Origin: Pseudomonadota bacterium
Lineage (GTDB): Bacteria > Pseudomonadota > Gammaproteobacteria > Halothiobacillales > Halothiobacillaceae
Assembly (NCBI GenBank): GCA_021795795.1
Contig: JAJYPA010000160.1
Span: 1-14,799 of the forward strand
Direction of reading: 5' to 3'
DNA length: 14,799 nucleotides
Part shown: in pieces, positions 7,081 through 14,397 of the stretch
Layout: each line of letters starts with the position of its first letter
How positions within the stretch are numbered: the stretch's first letter is position 1
The notes under the pieces: model-generated
Databases searched by the model: none
Told to the model about the DNA's origin: nothing
The model's input: only the letters and a program-made list of their open reading frames with translations
Translations under genes and position numbers: made by a program

Positions 7081-7572
7081 TTAGCCGCTGATAATGCGGA
7101 CGGTATGGGGCATGATCTCGATGATCACCCCAGCTTGACGGGCTACGGCATACAGGCTGGTCAACCGGGATTGCATCAGCCAGTGGACTTTTGTATCTCC
7201 CGTCACGCCCACGCCCAAAGACACGGACAATCCAGTGATAGCTTTCACCGCCTTATAGAGCGGGGCCTTGCCACTGCCTACCCACTTGTTCGGGTGCCAT
7301 TGGTCAGTGGACGCCAGCACCCCGGCCGGGAAGCCGGACGCCTGGAGCCAGGATTGTGACGGCCGCCCTTTCCTTGTGCCGTGTTCAGCCGTGGAGACAG
7401 GCACGGAAGTCCGCGCACGCGGTTTCTGCTGCACAGGTTGCATAGGACTGCCGGGGTTCACCTGTTGCACCTGCACAATGGGTACAGCGGGGATCGCTTG
7501 CAGGTTATTCACGGTCGCCGCGGTTATCGGAGCTACGGCCGTTACCGCTGGCGGCGTGTAGTAGACGATCAT
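7081..7572 (-). CDS. Hypothetical protein between trbE and trbJ
   Basis: I do not recognise this 163-aa protein. The start at 7572 (MIVYYTPP) overlaps the trbE stop as ATGA and has GGAGGGG 5 nt upstream. The N-terminal 70 residues are Pro/Ala/Val/Gln-rich and look disordered. A more folded C-terminal part (about 75-163) ends in an alternating strand-helix-strand: VHWLMQSRLTSLYAVARQAG, then VIIEIMPHTVRI. That pattern is loosely reminiscent of the small beta-alpha-beta domains found at the start of secretins (STN-like), but this is a guess. There is no clear signal peptide. The conserved place inside the core operon argues for a structural or assembly role. Confidence 0.7.
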   Translation of the reverse strand: MIVYYTPPAVTAVAPITAATVNNLQAIPAVPIVQVQQVNPGSPMQPVQQKPRARTSVPVSTAEHGTRKGRPSQSWLQASGFPAGVLASTDQWHPNKWVGSGKAPLYKAVKAITGLSVSLGVGVTGDTKVHWLMQSRLTSLYAVARQAGVIIEIMPHTVRIISG

Positions 7573-10001
7573 TGCATCCCCTCCCATTCCGTCGCCGCGT
7601 CATTCAACCCCTTTTTCCTTAACCAAACGGCAGGCCATACCCCGCCATACTCGGCCTTGAGACTTTTCACCATGTTTACGTCCTCCATCGAGGTCGCGCC
7701 GACAAACGCCAAGGCCACGGGTCCCAGCGTCAGATCCAGAACCCGCTCGCCGAGATCCGAGGTATAGAAGTAGTGCCGTTTTTTCTGGAGCATGGAGAGC
7801 ATTTCAATTTGTTCATCGGAAAGGTTCATGTCGCGGTAGAACTGTATGCTCTGAGTATCCGTGGCATGAGTGTTGGGCAACAAAATCTTGGTCGCGCACG
7901 TCTCGCGTAGAATATGGGATATGGAGCTTTTCGCAGCTTCGGAAAGGCTCTGGGTAGCCAGTACGACATACCCGTTCATGGAGCGGATCGTGCGGAGCCA
8001 GACGGCCAGCTTTTCAGAGAACAGCTCATGAGCCAGGACGAACCACGCCTCATCCATCGGGATCATGACGGGCTGCCCTTTCAGGCGCTGGGTGATCCGC
8101 CGGAACATGTACAGCAGGGTCGGGATAACGAGCTTTGGCCCATGTTCCATCAAGTGCCGCATCTCAAAAAGCGTGAAATTACTCTCCTGGATAGCATCGC
8201 TTTCTGCATCGAGGATTCCTTCCTGGTAGTACGCCAGGGCCTCCTTGATGGCGGTGTCCTGTACGTTGGTGCAAAAGGCGGATAGTGAGCGCATATCCGG
8301 GTCGGCGACTGCGACTTTCTCCAATGCCTGGCGGATTTTCTTGCGCTGGGCCGGGGTGGGTGTCAAGCCATTGAGCACGAGCACGTCCTCGATCCAGTCC
8401 TTGGCCCAAGCCCGCTCCCCTTCGTCGTCCACATGCAGCAGCGGCGCAAGGAAAGGCGTCTCTTCCGCCACATTTTGCGAAGGGGTCAGAATATCGTAAT
8501 AGGTTCCACCGGACGCTTCGCAAAGCGCAAAAGCTGAGTTCTTGTAGTCGAAACCGATGATCTCGGCCTTGGGATAACGAAGGTGCGAGGACATCAGCAG
8601 GTTCAGCAAGGTGCTTTTGCCTGCATCAACAGGCCCGGCAATGAGCGTATGGCCGTTACTGCCCACATGCAGGGACAAACGCATGGGAGTCGTGTCCGCT
8701 GCGGACGCGATGAGTAACGGCGGACTCTTCACTGGATAAAAAGGGCACGGGTGATACTCCGCACCCGGCCACACGGCCGTCGTCGGCATCAAGTCAGCGA
8801 GGCTCAGAGTGTGAATGAGTGGCCGCCGGATATTCTCGTGGCCGTGCCCTGGCAGGCTGCCGAGATAGGCTTCAATGGCATTGACCGTCTCAATGCGCGC
8901 GGGGAAGCCGCGCTCCATGAGCGCATTGCTGATCATCTTGGCGGACTCGTCCGCCACTTCCTGGCTGTCCTCCATGACAACCACTACAACCGTATAATAT
9001 CCGTAACGCACTGAACCATCGTTATTCTCTGCGATGGCTTCTTCGGCGTCATCTGTCTGCCGCAAAGCGTGCCGGTCTGGCTTGGCGTCTGCTGCAGGCA
9101 CCCCAAAAGCGCGCGCTGCCGAATCCATCAAAGTATGCCGTTTCTGGAACCAGTTTCTTGAGTAGATTTTTAGGTGATGCTCGGCCTCAACACTGTCCAT
9201 AAAAATGAACCGGCTGTTCCACCGGAAGGTGAGGGGCAGACGGTCCAACAGACTAAGAATGCCGGGGTAATGAGCGGCCGGGAATCCGGCGGTAGTAATG
9301 ACGCGCGTATGCTTTCCCCCGACAAGGGGCTTGAGACCACCCACGAGGTCGGCATAGCCCAGCACCGCATCGAGATAGGTATATTCCGGCCGCATGACCA
9401 GTGGGTGGTAGGTGCCGGTGATCGTGCTGTGGATATACGTCAGTAGCGCGTCATCTTCCAACCGCTCCAGTTTTAGCCTGCCGACTAGGACGCCGGTGGT
9501 GTTCTCAATATGGCGCTCAAAGGTCTCTATATGCTGATCTAGGGTTCTGGCTTCTTTTCTGACGGGATCGTCGATCAGCATATTCATGGCGCGCGCGGCA
9601 TTGTCGCTGGGCGGTAGCCAGGTCAGGGTCAGGTAGTAGGCGCTTTCATAATGTTGGCCGACTTGCTGGTATTGCCTGCGGCGCTCGCTGTCGATGAGTT
9701 TATTGGTTCGGTCTGGGAAGGCCATACGACTCGCCGCCGGGTAATCCACTGCGGGCTTGCGGATGGCGTCGGCATGTAACAGCCAGCCATTGCCTACCCG
9801 CGCCAAGGCGCTATTGATGGTGGACGCCAGAGCGGCAAGGTCGCCCGTCCCGGACGAATCCGGGTCTGGTCCGTGATAGCGCCAGACGGCCATCAGGCTG
9901 CCCTCTTTCAGCAGCATCGTGCCGGGGTTGACCAGCATGGCGTAGTGCAAGAGGTCGGCCAGCGATGGTGCCGTGGATCGGTATGTCTTGGTAGCTAACA
10001 T
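7569..10001 (-). CDS. trbE: Conjugal transfer ATPase TrbE (VirB4 family)
   Basis: This 810-aa protein is the largest T4SS ATPase, which powers pilus assembly and substrate transfer at the inner membrane. The C-terminal RecA-like domain shows Walker A (GPVDAGKST, Lys462) and Walker B (PVMIPMDEAW, Asp650-Glu651), with the downstream LATQSLSEA stretch usual in the family. The N-terminal 400 residues form the TrbE/CagE domain. The ATG at 10001 is preferred over the TTG just before it, because AGGGGG lies 5 nt upstream, over the trbD stop. The length matches full TrbE/VirB4 proteins and I see no break. It follows trbD by 9 nt and overlaps the next gene by 4 nt. Confidence 0.96.
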   Translation of the reverse strand: MLATKTYRSTAPSLADLLHYAMLVNPGTMLLKEGSLMAVWRYHGPDPDSSGTGDLAALASTINSALARVGNGWLLHADAIRKPAVDYPAASRMAFPDRTNKLIDSERRRQYQQVGQHYESAYYLTLTWLPPSDNAARAMNMLIDDPVRKEARTLDQHIETFERHIENTTGVLVGRLKLERLEDDALLTYIHSTITGTYHPLVMRPEYTYLDAVLGYADLVGGLKPLVGGKHTRVITTAGFPAAHYPGILSLLDRLPLTFRWNSRFIFMDSVEAEHHLKIYSRNWFQKRHTLMDSAARAFGVPAADAKPDRHALRQTDDAEEAIAENNDGSVRYGYYTVVVVVMEDSQEVADESAKMISNALMERGFPARIETVNAIEAYLGSLPGHGHENIRRPLIHTLSLADLMPTTAVWPGAEYHPCPFYPVKSPPLLIASAADTTPMRLSLHVGSNGHTLIAGPVDAGKSTLLNLLMSSHLRYPKAEIIGFDYKNSAFALCEASGGTYYDILTPSQNVAEETPFLAPLLHVDDEGERAWAKDWIEDVLVLNGLTPTPAQRKKIRQALEKVAVADPDMRSLSAFCTNVQDTAIKEALAYYQEGILDAESDAIQESNFTLFEMRHLMEHGPKLVIPTLLYMFRRITQRLKGQPVMIPMDEAWFVLAHELFSEKLAVWLRTIRSMNGYVVLATQSLSEAAKSSISHILRETCATKILLPNTHATDTQSIQFYRDMNLSDEQIEMLSMLQKKRHYFYTSDLGERVLDLTLGPVALAFVGATSMEDVNMVKSLKAEYGGVWPAVWLRKKGLNDAATEWEGMQ

Positions 10002-10010
10002 CAAATCCCC

Positions 10011-10376
10011 CTAACGCCGGATCAGGTTTTCCAGCTTTTCGGCCACTGCATAAAAATAAGAATACCCGGCTTGTTTACTCGGTGCCGCCCAAGGGCTGCT
10101 CTGCGCCCGGTAATAGTCGAGGTAAAAGCGCGCGCGCTGATAGACGGCGCGCATCTGCGGATCGCTCTTCGCCATCAGCACGACGACCGTTTGACCTACA
10201 ATCCCCATAACCGCCCCGGTCGCCAGGGCCGGACCCGTCGCCAGGCTCATGATCGCAAAGGCCACCATGGCGTTGAGTATCACCAGCTCCCGTTCCCCGC
10301 CCGCCAGTAACGTAGGCAGCAACAAGCTGCGGTGGAACGGGAGCATTCGCTGCTGAGTGGTGTAAATGCGAGCCAT
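10011..10376 (-). CDS. trbD: Conjugal transfer protein TrbD (VirB3 family)
   Basis: This 121-aa inner-membrane protein is thought to work with TrbE and the pilin. The N-terminus holds the VirB3/TrbD pattern 'HRSLLLPTLLAGGERELVILN' (about 15-35). Two hydrophobic segments follow at about 31-49 and 51-68, then a charged C-terminal half ending in basic residues (NLIRR). No convincing ribosome site precedes the ATG. The trbC stop is only 3 nt upstream, so translation is probably coupled to trbC. The gene is slightly longer than typical VirB3 proteins, in its C-terminal part. Confidence 0.88.
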   Translation of the reverse strand: MARIYTTQQRMLPFHRSLLLPTLLAGGERELVILNAMVAFAIMSLATGPALATGAVMGIVGQTVVVLMAKSDPQMRAVYQRARFYLDYYRAQSSPWAAPSKQAGYSYFYAVAEKLENLIRR

Positions 10377-10379
10377 GGC

Positions 10380-10730
10380 TTAATGCAGAATCGCGCCCGC
10401 AGCGCCGCTAAAAAATGTGGAATAAGCCGATGCAGCGCCAACCATGATGCTGCCGCCCGCCGCGATGCCCAGGATCCGGTGCATCGCCTCGCCATGCCTG
10501 CCACCTGCCCATAATCCGCCGGTAATGATAATGGCGATGAGGATGATGATATGTGCCGTAGGACCGGTCAGGTCCGTTTCGATATTGGTGAGTGCGGAGT
10601 CCCACGGCATCGTCCCGCCTCCCGCCGTCGCCGCATTGGCGGCGGTAGACCAGGCGTAACCGGCAATGCTTGCCGCCGTAGAAATAAAAAAGTTCTTCCA
10701 GTTGCGTTTTTTTTCTTGCCGTTCTTTCAT
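10380..10730 (-). CDS. trbC: Pilin precursor TrbC (VirB2 family)
   Basis: This 116-aa precursor forms the conjugative pilus. It has a long, basic signal region (residues 1-12 contain nine charged residues) and a hydrophobic core leading to cleavage near ANA-A at 33. The mature part begins ATAGGGTMPWDSALTNI, the G-G-x-x-PW-x-x-x-L pattern of TrbC pilins. Two hydrophobic helices follow at about 59-74 and 88-112. The start at 10730 has AGGAG 9 nt upstream; an earlier start at 10751 lacks this. In IncP plasmids TrbC is trimmed and cyclised by TraF, and a TraF gene is present at 13623. Cyclisation here is inferred. Confidence 0.88.
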   Translation of the reverse strand: MKERQEKKRNWKNFFISTAASIAGYAWSTAANAATAGGGTMPWDSALTNIETDLTGPTAHIIILIAIIITGGLWAGGRHGEAMHRILGIAAGGSIMVGAASAYSTFFSGAAGAILH

Positions 10731-10778
10731 GGTGATCTGCTCCTGTAACACAATAAGATGATGACATAGCGATGACTG

Positions 10779-10806
10779 AATATACTTATACCCCAGACAC
10801 TTGCAA
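10779..10806 (-). promoter_or_regulatory. Possible secondary promoter before trbC
   Basis: On the minus strand, TTGCAA (10806-10801) and TATATT (10784-10779) are 16 nt apart, at the end of trbB. The 55-nt gap between trbB and trbC is the widest in the operon. A promoter here would boost pilin output relative to trbB. The match is moderate and unproven. Confidence 0.3.
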
Positions 10807-11697
10807 GACCTCCGTGATTTTGCGCTGTCCGCCTACCTTTTGCAGACTGATCACCATATCCACAACGCGGTGAATCAATCCGCTCATAGGCGGCGCTCCG
10901 GTGAGGGTGATCAGCTCACCGAGTCGGTCCAGGGCCTCCGGGGCACTGTCGGCATGGATGGTACCGATACCGCCGGGGTGGCCCGTATTCCAAGCCATGA
11001 GCAAGTCCAGTGCCTCTGGTCCGCGCACCTCGCCGACAATGATGCGGTCGGGGCGAAGCCGTAGGCTGTAGCGCAAGAGCTTGGTCATGCTGATTTCTTC
11101 CGACGTGCGGAGTGCTACGGTGTCCGCAATCTTGGATTGCAGCTCGATGGTGTCCTCAATGAGGATCACGCGATGTTCCGGGGTCAGCTCCGCAATAGCG
11201 GCCAGCACGGCATTAGCAAAAGTCGTCTTGCCGCTGGCGGTGCCTCCGCAAATAAGGATGTTCTTGCGGGTCAGGATGGCGCTTTCGATGACACTGTGTT
11301 GCTCTGGCGTCATACTCCCTTTCTCAACATAATCGGCAAGGGTAAACACGAGGAGAGCCTTTTTGCGTATGGCAAACACAGGGTTAGGCACGATAGGGGG
11401 TATTAACCCTTCAAAGCGGTTTCCATCCAGCGGTAGTTCACCCTCGACCACGGGGTGCGTCTCGGTCACGACGGTGCCAAGCATAGAGGCGATGGTGCCG
11501 ATCAAGGTTGCGGCGGCCATGGGATCCATGGTGATTTCGGTTGGGAACTTGCCCCGGTCGATGGTATCCAGCCAGATCCGGCCGTCGGGGTTCAGCAGAA
11601 TGTCGGTGACGCCCGGATCCTCCAGGAAGGCCGCGATGGGCCGCAGTTCCCTTGACAGCTTGTTCAGAGCCTTGCGGTGTATCTCCAGGTCTCGCAT
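10786..11697 (-). CDS. trbB: Conjugal transfer ATPase TrbB (VirB11 family)
   Basis: This 303-aa hexameric traffic ATPase docks at the cytoplasmic base of the T4SS and switches it between pilus building and transfer. The sequence shows Walker [10 protein letters not shown] (151-159, Lys157), the Asp box ILIEDTIEL (178-186), Walker [10 protein letters not shown] (218-226) and the His box around [12 protein letters not shown] (239-250), in order and complete. The length is normal for the family. AAGGAG lies about 11 nt upstream of the ATG. It is the first gene of the leftward operon, downstream of the TTGACA/TATACT promoter. Confidence 0.96.
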   Translation of the reverse strand: MRDLEIHRKALNKLSRELRPIAAFLEDPGVTDILLNPDGRIWLDTIDRGKFPTEITMDPMAAATLIGTIASMLGTVVTETHPVVEGELPLDGNRFEGLIPPIVPNPVFAIRKKALLVFTLADYVEKGSMTPEQHSVIESAILTRKNILICGGTASGKTTFANAVLAAIAELTPEHRVILIEDTIELQSKIADTVALRTSEEISMTKLLRYSLRLRPDRIIVGEVRGPEALDLLMAWNTGHPGGIGTIHADSAPEALDRLGELITLTGAPPMSGLIHRVVDMVISLQKVGGQRKITEVLQVSGV

Positions 11698-11702
11698 CGG
11701 GG

Positions 11703-11731
11703 TTGCACTCCTTCGTCCACCGCTCTAGTAT
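11703..11731 (+). promoter_or_regulatory. Weak rightward promoter candidate
   Basis: TTGCAC (11703-11708) and TAGTAT (11726-11731) are 17 nt apart, just before the Y1-like gene. Both match the consensus only partly. The -10 overlaps the -10 of the leftward promoter on the other strand. If both are used, the two operons would compete for RNA polymerase. Confidence 0.25.
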
Positions 11732-11754
11732 AGATTTAGGATTGATTATGTCAA
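11727..11754 (-). promoter_or_regulatory. Main leftward promoter of the trb operon
   Basis: On the minus strand a perfect -35 TTGACA (11754-11749) is followed after 16 nt by TATACT (11732-11727). Transcription would start near 11720, about 23 nt before the trbB ATG. The -35 overlaps the start codon of the divergent gene (11748-11750). This is the best sigma-70 promoter in the window and suits a single long trb transcript. Confidence 0.7.
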
Positions 11755-11755
11755 T
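11741..11755. promoter_or_regulatory. Possible operator, inverted repeat over the -35
   Basis: ATTGA (11741-11745) and TCAAT (11751-11755) form a 5-bp inverted repeat with a 5-nt spacer. It covers the -35 of the trb promoter and the start codon of the divergent gene. The position suits a repressor site controlling both sides. The half-sites are short, so chance is a real alternative. Confidence 0.3.
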
Positions 11756-12182
11756 GGCCTTAAGAAACTATGCAAATTCATCATTTATGATAGTAATAAG
11801 AGTTTCAACCCTAATCAAAAAAGGGGCAGTTATCCCCAGCGCCGCGATCCCCATGATGCAAGACGCGGCCACGAAGCTCTGCAAAAAGCAGGGCTGTATT
11901 TTTATACAGCTTGAGTTGGGCGACGGCATCGTGCGATTCACCATTGAAGCGAATCCGCATGTGGGCGACTTGGGAAACTTGGTGGGGACCATCAAAAGTC
12001 TCTGGTCCAGAATGCTCCGACGTGACTTCGGACTAGATCAAGGGGTCTGGCTGCCGCGCTATTTGCTGGTATCTGAGCGCCCAGAAGGATTTGATAAAAT
12101 TGAAGATGAATGGGTGAAAAAGATTAAAGACACTTTCACGGACCGCCCTGCAGACAAGGAGCAACCAACCGATGCAGACTGA
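11748..12182 (+). CDS. Y1-transposase-like protein lacking HUH residues
   Basis: The 144-aa product resembles the IS200/IS605 (Y1) transposase fold. An N-terminal strand (MIVIRVS, 14-20) is followed by a helix (about 34-48) and 'CIFIQLELGDGIVRFTIEA'. That stretch lines up with the family's central strands, where DHVHLLVE is expected; here the two HUH histidines are Gly60 and Arg63 or neighbours. Then come the helix IKSLWSRMLRRDFG (82-95), matching the usual LKGxSSRLLRxxF, and WLPRYLLVS (101-109), matching WSxSYFVxS. The C-terminal helix has Trp122 about where the catalytic Tyr should be. It would therefore be inactive as a transposase, perhaps kept for DNA binding. The start has AGGA 6 nt upstream. 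The gene is AT-rich and overlaps the next one by 11 nt. The fold call is from remembered family patterns. Confidence 0.55.
   Translation: MSMALRNYANSSFMIVIRVSTLIKKGAVIPSAAIPMMQDAATKLCKKQGCIFIQLELGDGIVRFTIEANPHVGDLGNLVGTIKSLWSRMLRRDFGLDQGVWLPRYLLVSERPEGFDKIEDEWVKKIKDTFTDRPADKEQPTDAD
11894..11909. promoter_or_regulatory. LexA (SOS) box-like palindrome
   Basis: CTGTATTTTTATACAG fits the gammaproteobacterial LexA pattern CTG-N10-CAG with an AT-rich centre, and the palindrome extends by one G/C pair on each side. It lies inside the Y1-like gene, 140 bp upstream of the trb -35 on the minus strand. On the minus strand a TATAAA sequence overlaps it, so it could sit on an additional upstream promoter. 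It may also be a chance palindrome in coding sequence. Confidence 0.4.
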
Positions 12183-12486
12183 TCCCTATTTTGAATCCCT
12201 GACCGGCTACCTGGCCGCCTTGATCAAGCTGATTGCCCTGGGCGCGGCCGTCCTGGCGGTCGCTTCCGTCGCGCTGATCCCGGCGCTCGCGCATCAGCCC
12301 GTGCCGGTAAAGTTCCTGGTCACGGGTGTTGCCGGGATGATCCTCTGGGTTATCGCCTGGCGGCTGTTTCAGGTCGCCCTCTATTGGGTAGCGCGCGGCT
12401 TCTTTTTCCTGTTCCGTGATCTGCCGCTGCGGGCACTGCGCCGCGCTTCATATCGCGTCCATGCGTCGTTTCAGCGCCGCACTTAG
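12172..12486 (+). CDS. Small membrane protein upstream of traB
   Basis: I do not recognise this 104-aa protein. It has two strongly hydrophobic stretches at about 14-40 and 48-80, the second long enough for one or two helices and rich in Phe and Trp. The basic C-terminus (about 82-104) is expected in the cytoplasm. AAGGAG lies 10 nt upstream of the ATG. It overlaps the Y1-like gene by 11 nt and traB by 26 nt. The base composition is GC-rich like traB and unlike the gene before it. A role with TraB or in envelope insertion is inferred from coupling only. Confidence 0.72.
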   Translation: MQTDPYFESLTGYLAALIKLIALGAAVLAVASVALIPALAHQPVPVKFLVTGVAGMILWVIAWRLFQVALYWVARGFFFLFRDLPLRALRRASYRVHASFQRRT

Positions 12487-13630
12487 GCCTGTAGGGCTGG
12501 TGGCCGGTGCCGCTGGCATCGGCTGGCTGGCGTGGGGCCACAATCCTTTCTGGATTGGCCTGACGCCCCTGGTCTTTTTCCCCTGGGCGCTGTCCCGCCA
12601 TCGCTGGCAGGCGGGCCTCGTGGCGCTGGCGTATTACCTCGCCAGCTCGCGCGGCATTCCGGCCGGGGCGCGGGTGTTCTGGTCCCGCCCTGACGAATGG
12701 TGGATGGGGCCGACCATGTGGGTCGGCGTCTCTGTGCTGCTCGCGGTCCTCTGGGCGATCACCTGGAAGGCGGACGGCCGGGGCTACTGGTGGCGCGTCC
12801 CCGCCCTGCTCCTCCTCGATGCAGTCCCGCCGCTGGGCATCCTCGACTGGGCCTCTCCCTGGACGGCTGCGGGCATTCTGTTCCCGGACCTGGGCCTTAT
12901 CGGGCTGGCGTTCACGCTGCTGCTCTGCGTGTACCTTGCCATGGCGGCGTCCTCCAGTCCGGCAAGGTCCGTGGCTCGGCTGGTATTCCTGGCGGCATTC
13001 GCCATTGCCGCCAACCTGTTTTATGTGCGGCCTATTCCACCCTCCGGCTGGCAGGGCATCAATACCCAAGTGCTGCCCTATAACGATCCATACGCAGTGC
13101 AAGCCGCCCTGTTGCACCAAGCCAGTGCAGCCGCACAACACGGCGCACGGGTCATCGTTCTGCCGGAGGAAGTCGCGGGGTCCTGGTTCTCCGGAACGTC
13201 GTTTGTCTGGCACAACTGGCAGGCCAACCATCCCGGTGTTACCGCGCTGGTAGGGGCTGCCTATCCTCTGCTCCATCACCGTTATCTCGATGCCATCATG
13301 GATACCCAGAGCGGCAAGCCCTGGGCCGCGCGCATCCCCATTCCGGTATCCGAGTGGCGGCCATGGTCTCGCCACTGGTCGGCGATAGCCCACTGGTTCG
13401 GCTCCGGGATCCGGCACCTGGACGGCCACCGCGTCGGCTACCTGGTGTGTTATGAGCAAGTGCTGATCTGGCCGGAAATCTCGCTGGTGGTGGAGCACCC
13501 GAAAGTGCTGGTAGCGGTCGCAAACGACTGGTGGGCCGTTCACTCCAATATCACGGCAATTCAACGTGAGGACGTGACGGTGTGGGCGCGCTTGATGGGG
13601 ATTGCCGCCGTGCGGGCCGTCAATGTCTAG
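12461..13630 (+). CDS. traB: Conjugal transfer protein TraB (nitrilase-like)
   Basis: This 389-aa protein resembles Ti-plasmid TraB, which is related to apolipoprotein N-acyltransferase and other carbon-nitrogen hydrolases. About six hydrophobic segments (10-180) precede a nitrilase-fold domain from about 198. The Glu of the catalytic triad is in VIVLPEE (236 or 237) and the nucleophile Cys330 is in YLVCYEQ. The expected Lys is not obvious: the segment PWAARIPIPVSEWRPW has Arg at 291 where Lnt has Lys. The ATG at 12461 is chosen because it begins MRRFSAALRP before the first helix; no good ribosome site is visible and an earlier ATG at 12416 is possible. The stop overlaps traF by 8 nt. Ti TraB helps transfer but its reaction is not settled. 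Confidence 0.82.
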   Translation: MRRFSAALRPVGLVAGAAGIGWLAWGHNPFWIGLTPLVFFPWALSRHRWQAGLVALAYYLASSRGIPAGARVFWSRPDEWWMGPTMWVGVSVLLAVLWAITWKADGRGYWWRVPALLLLDAVPPLGILDWASPWTAAGILFPDLGLIGLAFTLLLCVYLAMAASSSPARSVARLVFLAAFAIAANLFYVRPIPPSGWQGINTQVLPYNDPYAVQAALLHQASAAAQHGARVIVLPEEVAGSWFSGTSFVWHNWQANHPGVTALVGAAYPLLHHRYLDAIMDTQSGKPWAARIPIPVSEWRPWSRHWSAIAHWFGSGIRHLDGHRVGYLVCYEQVLIWPEISLVVEHPKVLVAVANDWWAVHSNITAIQREDVTVWARLMGIAAVRAVNV

Positions 13631-14186
13631 CGTCCGCACCCGTTTCCTGCGCTGGGGGGCCGCGCTGCTGGCCGTCATCGCGTTTGTCGCCTGGACCGCC
13701 CCGCACATCATGTACAACTTCACGCCCTCGATGCCGGTGGGATTTTATTGGACCTGGCGGCCGCACGGATCCATCAAAGCCGGGGATGTGGTGATGGCCT
13801 GCGTACCGCTGGACACTCCGGCCGCGCGCGAAGGCCTGCGGCGGCACTACCTGCCCATACACCAATTCGGAGAGCTGCGCTGCCCCGGTGGCGTGTACCC
13901 CGTCGTCAAGCCGGTGGCGGCCGTGCCTGGGGATACCGTAACGCTCTCAATGGCGGGGGTCTCGGTGAATCATCATCTGTTGTCAGACACGGCCGTCATC
14001 CAGACGGATCCGCAAGGCCGCCCCGTCTGGCACATGCCCTTGCGGACATATCGGGTACGGCCGAATCGGTACTGGTTGATCTCTGGCATGAATCGCCTGT
14101 CCTTCGACAGCCGGTACTGGGGACCTGTCACGCGGTCGGACATACTCCGGCGCGCCGCACCATTTCTAACGTTCGCATGGGAGTAG
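13623..14186 (+). CDS. traF: Conjugal transfer peptidase TraF (S26 family)
   Basis: This 187-aa membrane-anchored serine peptidase matures the conjugative pilin. It has an N-terminal helix (about 11-29), then the catalytic Ser36 in NFTPSMPVGFYW. Lys96 in YPVVKPVAAVPGDTV acts as the general base, and the C-terminal segment SFDSRYWGPV is typical of TraF and other S26 enzymes. In RP4, TraF removes the TrbC C-terminus and closes it into a circle; the trbC gene at 10730-10380 is the obvious substrate. The start at 13623 overlaps the traB stop, so translation is probably coupled; a longer start at 13602 is less likely. Confidence 0.92.
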   Translation: MSSVRTRFLRWGAALLAVIAFVAWTAPHIMYNFTPSMPVGFYWTWRPHGSIKAGDVVMACVPLDTPAAREGLRRHYLPIHQFGELRCPGGVYPVVKPVAAVPGDTVTLSMAGVSVNHHLLSDTAVIQTDPQGRPVWHMPLRTYRVRPNRYWLISGMNRLSFDSRYWGPVTRSDILRRAAPFLTFAWE

Positions 14187-14192
14187 AGCGCG

Positions 14193-14384
14193 ATGCGCAA
14201 GCTGTTCAAAATTGAGACAGACGATGATGTAGTCACATTGCACGAGACCGATGCGGAGCTACCTCTTTTTGAAGTTGGTGATCGGCTATTCCTCCCCGAC
14301 AGCCTCAGAGAATACCTGGTGTGTTGCCGGTATTGGAGCCTGAAAATGGACGGCACGTGCGAACTAATTTATGCCCTGAGTTAG
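14193..14384 (+). CDS. Small hypothetical protein
   Basis: I do not recognise this 63-aa protein. It is acidic at the N-terminus, has no signal peptide or membrane segment, and alternates hydrophobic and polar residues (FKIETDDDVVTLHETDAEL, then GDRLFLPD), which suggests a small beta-rich fold. Two adjacent cysteines at 44-45 and one at 56 are notable. GGAG lies 9 nt upstream of the ATG. It sits 6 nt after traF and 13 nt before the transglycosylase, so it is part of the same transcript. Confidence 0.6.
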   Translation: MRKLFKIETDDDVVTLHETDAELPLFEVGDRLFLPDSLREYLVCCRYWSLKMDGTCELIYALS

Positions 14385-14397
14385 GGAGAACCGTATT

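Noticed and set aside
12350..13723. A long open frame (457 codons) on the minus strand across traB and traF
   Set aside because: It is antisense to two recognisable GC-rich genes. Its product is low-complexity, rich in Arg, Pro, Gly and His, with no domain, as expected of a shadow frame in GC-rich DNA.
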